This document shows, piece by piece, positions 13,846 to 15,240 of a stretch of 15,240 nt of DNA; the first letter of the stretch is position 1; each line of letters begins with the position of its first letter. The position numbers were made by a program, and so were the translations under genes. The stretch comes from Methylobacterium sp. (GTDB lineage Bacteria; Pseudomonadota; Alphaproteobacteria; Rhizobiales; Beijerinckiaceae), in contig JADCCH010000323.1 in NCBI GenBank assembly GCA_020252865.1, positions 1 to 15,240 of the forward strand, read 5' to 3'. The notes under the pieces are model-generated. The model saw nothing but the letters and a program-made list of their open reading frames with translations, had not been told where the DNA came from and did not search any database.

Positions 13846-15168
13846 TTACCGACGATATTCGGGAATATTGGATTGCCCGCCGAAGAGCAATTGCGATGGA
13901 TTGCGCTCAAGCGACCGCACTGCGCGCGAAAGATCGTTCACGGCCTTCCGGGTATCCGCCGCCAGCGCCTCGAAATCGCGCAACCCCGGCCCGGTGAAGC
14001 GCGAAAGGCCGCTCGAAAGCTCCCGGCTGCGGGTATCGAGATTGCCCGCGAGCGTCTGGATGGATTTGGCGGCATCGGTCAGTTCCTTGATCAGGCCCGC
14101 AGTCGCGCCATCCTGCCCTCCGCCGAAAAAGCTTTCGGCCCCGGCCATCACATTGTCCAGCCGGTCGATCGCGCGGGTGACCGTGTCGCGCTTCGCGGTG
14201 ATGTCGCGGACCATGCGATCGACATCCGCCGCATTGCGGCCGAGGGCGGATGCGAATTTCTCGGCGCCATCCAGCGTGCGGTTGATCTTTTCGGGGTCGA
14301 TGCCGCGCACAAGCCGCCCTACTTCCTCCAGCGTTGAATCAAGCCTCGTGGCGCTGCCCTGAAGCTGGCGGGCCAACTGCCCGGCATCGGTCAGCAGCAT
14401 CGCCACGATATTGCGGTTCTGGGCCAGCGTGTCGGTGAATTCGGTCACGTTGCGGACCGCCTGATTGATGCTCTTCGCGTCGATACCGCGGGTCAGCGTT
14501 TCCGCCTCATCCACGAAGCGCTCGATGCGCCCCGCGAGCGAACCGATCTTCTGGCTCATCTCTCCAACATTCGCCAGGAACGCTCCCACGCCCGAGGCAT
14601 TCTTGCCGAGTTCATTCGAGAAGGCCTCGATGTTCCGCAAAGTGGCGATCACCGATCCCTCCCCCTGCGCCATGATCGAATCGGCACGAGTCAGCACCGA
14701 ATCAAGCCTGCCGGACACGCGCTGGATGGTTTCCAGAACATCCTGGTAATCGGAGCGATCGGCGAAGATGGTCGGCGGCGCACCCGCATCAAGCGGAACG
14801 AGATCGGGCATGTTCCCGGCCCCGCCCGAGAGCTGGATGTTGGCAACACCGGTCAGGCCCTGCGTTTCCAGCCGGGCCCTGGTGTCGGTCTTGATGGGCG
14901 TCGTGGGGTTGACGGCGATCTGCGCGACCACGCGGCTCGGATCGCCGGGGAGGATGCTCACTGCCGTCACCTCGCCGACGCGCAAGCCATTGAAACGGAC
15001 CGCGGAACCGGCGGAAAGCCCCGAAACGGAGCCCATGAATACAACGCGATAAACCCTGCGATCAGAATTCTCGGAGGCGCGGGTGAACCAGAAGACGAAG
15101 CCGAAAATTCCGGCCAGCACCGCCAGGGTGAAGAGACCCACGATCGCGTAATTGGCCTTGTTCTCCAT
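13846..15168 (-). CDS. mlaD: MlaD-like MCE-domain lipid transport protein
   Basis: A 440-residue single-MCE-domain protein, the periplasmic substrate-binding part of an Mla-type phospholipid ABC transporter. From the ATG at 15168 (MENKANYAIVGLF) there is one membrane anchor at about 7-29. The MCE domain runs about 38-118, with the signature GLSAGSAVRFNGLRVGEV at 50-67 and GLTGVANIQL. A long helical region (about 140-440) of regularly spaced hydrophobic residues then ends in LLFGGQSNIPEYRR. It is longer than E. coli MlaD, as usual for alphaproteobacterial MCE proteins. The chosen start has GGAAGG about ten bases upstream. An ATG at 15186 overlaps the ATPase stop (TAATG) and would add six residues; both starts fit translational coupling. 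Confidence 0.92.
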   Translation of the reverse strand: MENKANYAIVGLFTLAVLAGIFGFVFWFTRASENSDRRVYRVVFMGSVSGLSAGSAVRFNGLRVGEVTAVSILPGDPSRVVAQIAVNPTTPIKTDTRARLETQGLTGVANIQLSGGAGNMPDLVPLDAGAPPTIFADRSDYQDVLETIQRVSGRLDSVLTRADSIMAQGEGSVIATLRNIEAFSNELGKNASGVGAFLANVGEMSQKIGSLAGRIERFVDEAETLTRGIDAKSINQAVRNVTEFTDTLAQNRNIVAMLLTDAGQLARQLQGSATRLDSTLEEVGRLVRGIDPEKINRTLDGAEKFASALGRNAADVDRMVRDITAKRDTVTRAIDRLDNVMAGAESFFGGGQDGATAGLIKELTDAAKSIQTLAGNLDTRSRELSSGLSRFTGPGLRDFEALAADTRKAVNDLSRAVRSLERNPSQLLFGGQSNIPEYRR

Positions 15169-15185
15169 GAGAATCGAACCTTCCA

Positions 15186-15240
15186 TTACGCCGGCTTGCC
15201 GTGTACATGGCTCGCGCGGGCGCGCGGACCGTTGAAATAG
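15186..15240 (-). CDS. mlaF: ABC transporter ATP-binding protein, C-terminal tail only (MlaF-like)
   Basis: The last 17 codons and a TAA stop (15188-15186) of a gene entering from the right edge. The tail begins Y-F-N-G-P-R-A-R-A, the ending I expect of Hyphomicrobiales MlaF-type ATPases (usually E-Y-F-N-G-P-R-G-R-A-A). The stop overlaps the first possible ATG of mlaD by one base. The family call rests on this short tail plus operon position, since ATPase-MCE is the usual order. Confidence 0.6.
   Translation of the reverse strand, partial: YFNGPRARASHVHGKPA

Noticed and set aside
12844..14337. 497-codon plus-strand frame spanning the end of the GPR-like gene and the lipoprotein/mlaD region
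   Set aside because: It crosses a strong terminator and overlaps three well-supported genes in other frames. Its translation has no recognisable domain.

Overview
The window comes from a high-GC alphaproteobacterium, most likely of the Hyphomicrobiales (Rhizobiales). The signs are protein family content and a strong G/C bias at third codon positions. Informative families are an alphaproteobacterial-type FlgE hook protein behind a near-perfect sigma-54 promoter, a YcjX/YcjF pair, an FdVI-like ferredoxin, an MCE transporter with a C-terminal ATPase tail typical of the group, and a giant polar-growth type coiled-coil membrane protein. No rRNA, tRNA, CRISPR array, insertion sequence or integrase was seen. 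This looks like chromosomal core sequence, not an island.

Layout, left to right. (1) 1-1259, minus: flgE, cut by the window edge. Its upstream gap (1260-1444) carries a sigma-54 -24/-12 promoter, an IHF-like site and a nested inverted repeat, in the order expected of an enhancer-dependent flagellar promoter. (2) 1445-4497, minus: a likely operon sixA-like phosphatase > ycjX > ycjF, with a 4-base ATGA overlap between the last two. (3) 4587-5174, plus: an unrecognised small membrane protein, convergent with a UspF-like universal stress protein (5181-5606, minus). (4) 5823-7046, plus: an MFS transporter. (5) 7051-7358, minus: a frameshifted and internally shortened CcdA-family remnant, followed upstream by a 2Fe-2S ferredoxin (7452-7772) and a single-domain Hpt protein (7880-8251). 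(6) 8514-13133, plus: a 1539-residue membrane-anchored helical-repeat protein resembling the growth pole ring protein GPR/RgsE, divergent from hpt and closed by a clear intrinsic terminator. (7) 13198-15240, minus: the distal end of an Mla-type lipid transport operon, ATPase (tail only) > MlaD-like MCE protein > auxiliary lipoprotein.

Themes. Most genes relate to the cell envelope and cell cycle: motility, envelope stress, lipid trafficking and polar growth. The two most interesting non-coding stretches are the sigma-54 region before flgE and the 262-base hpt/GPR divergent region. The latter holds two identical CGTTAACG palindromes bracketing a GANTC (CcrM methylation) site plus a CtrA-like TTAA-N7-TTTA box, suggesting cell-cycle control of the polar growth protein. 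No wholly unknown system is evident. The best candidates for new biology are this regulatory region and the decayed ccdA.
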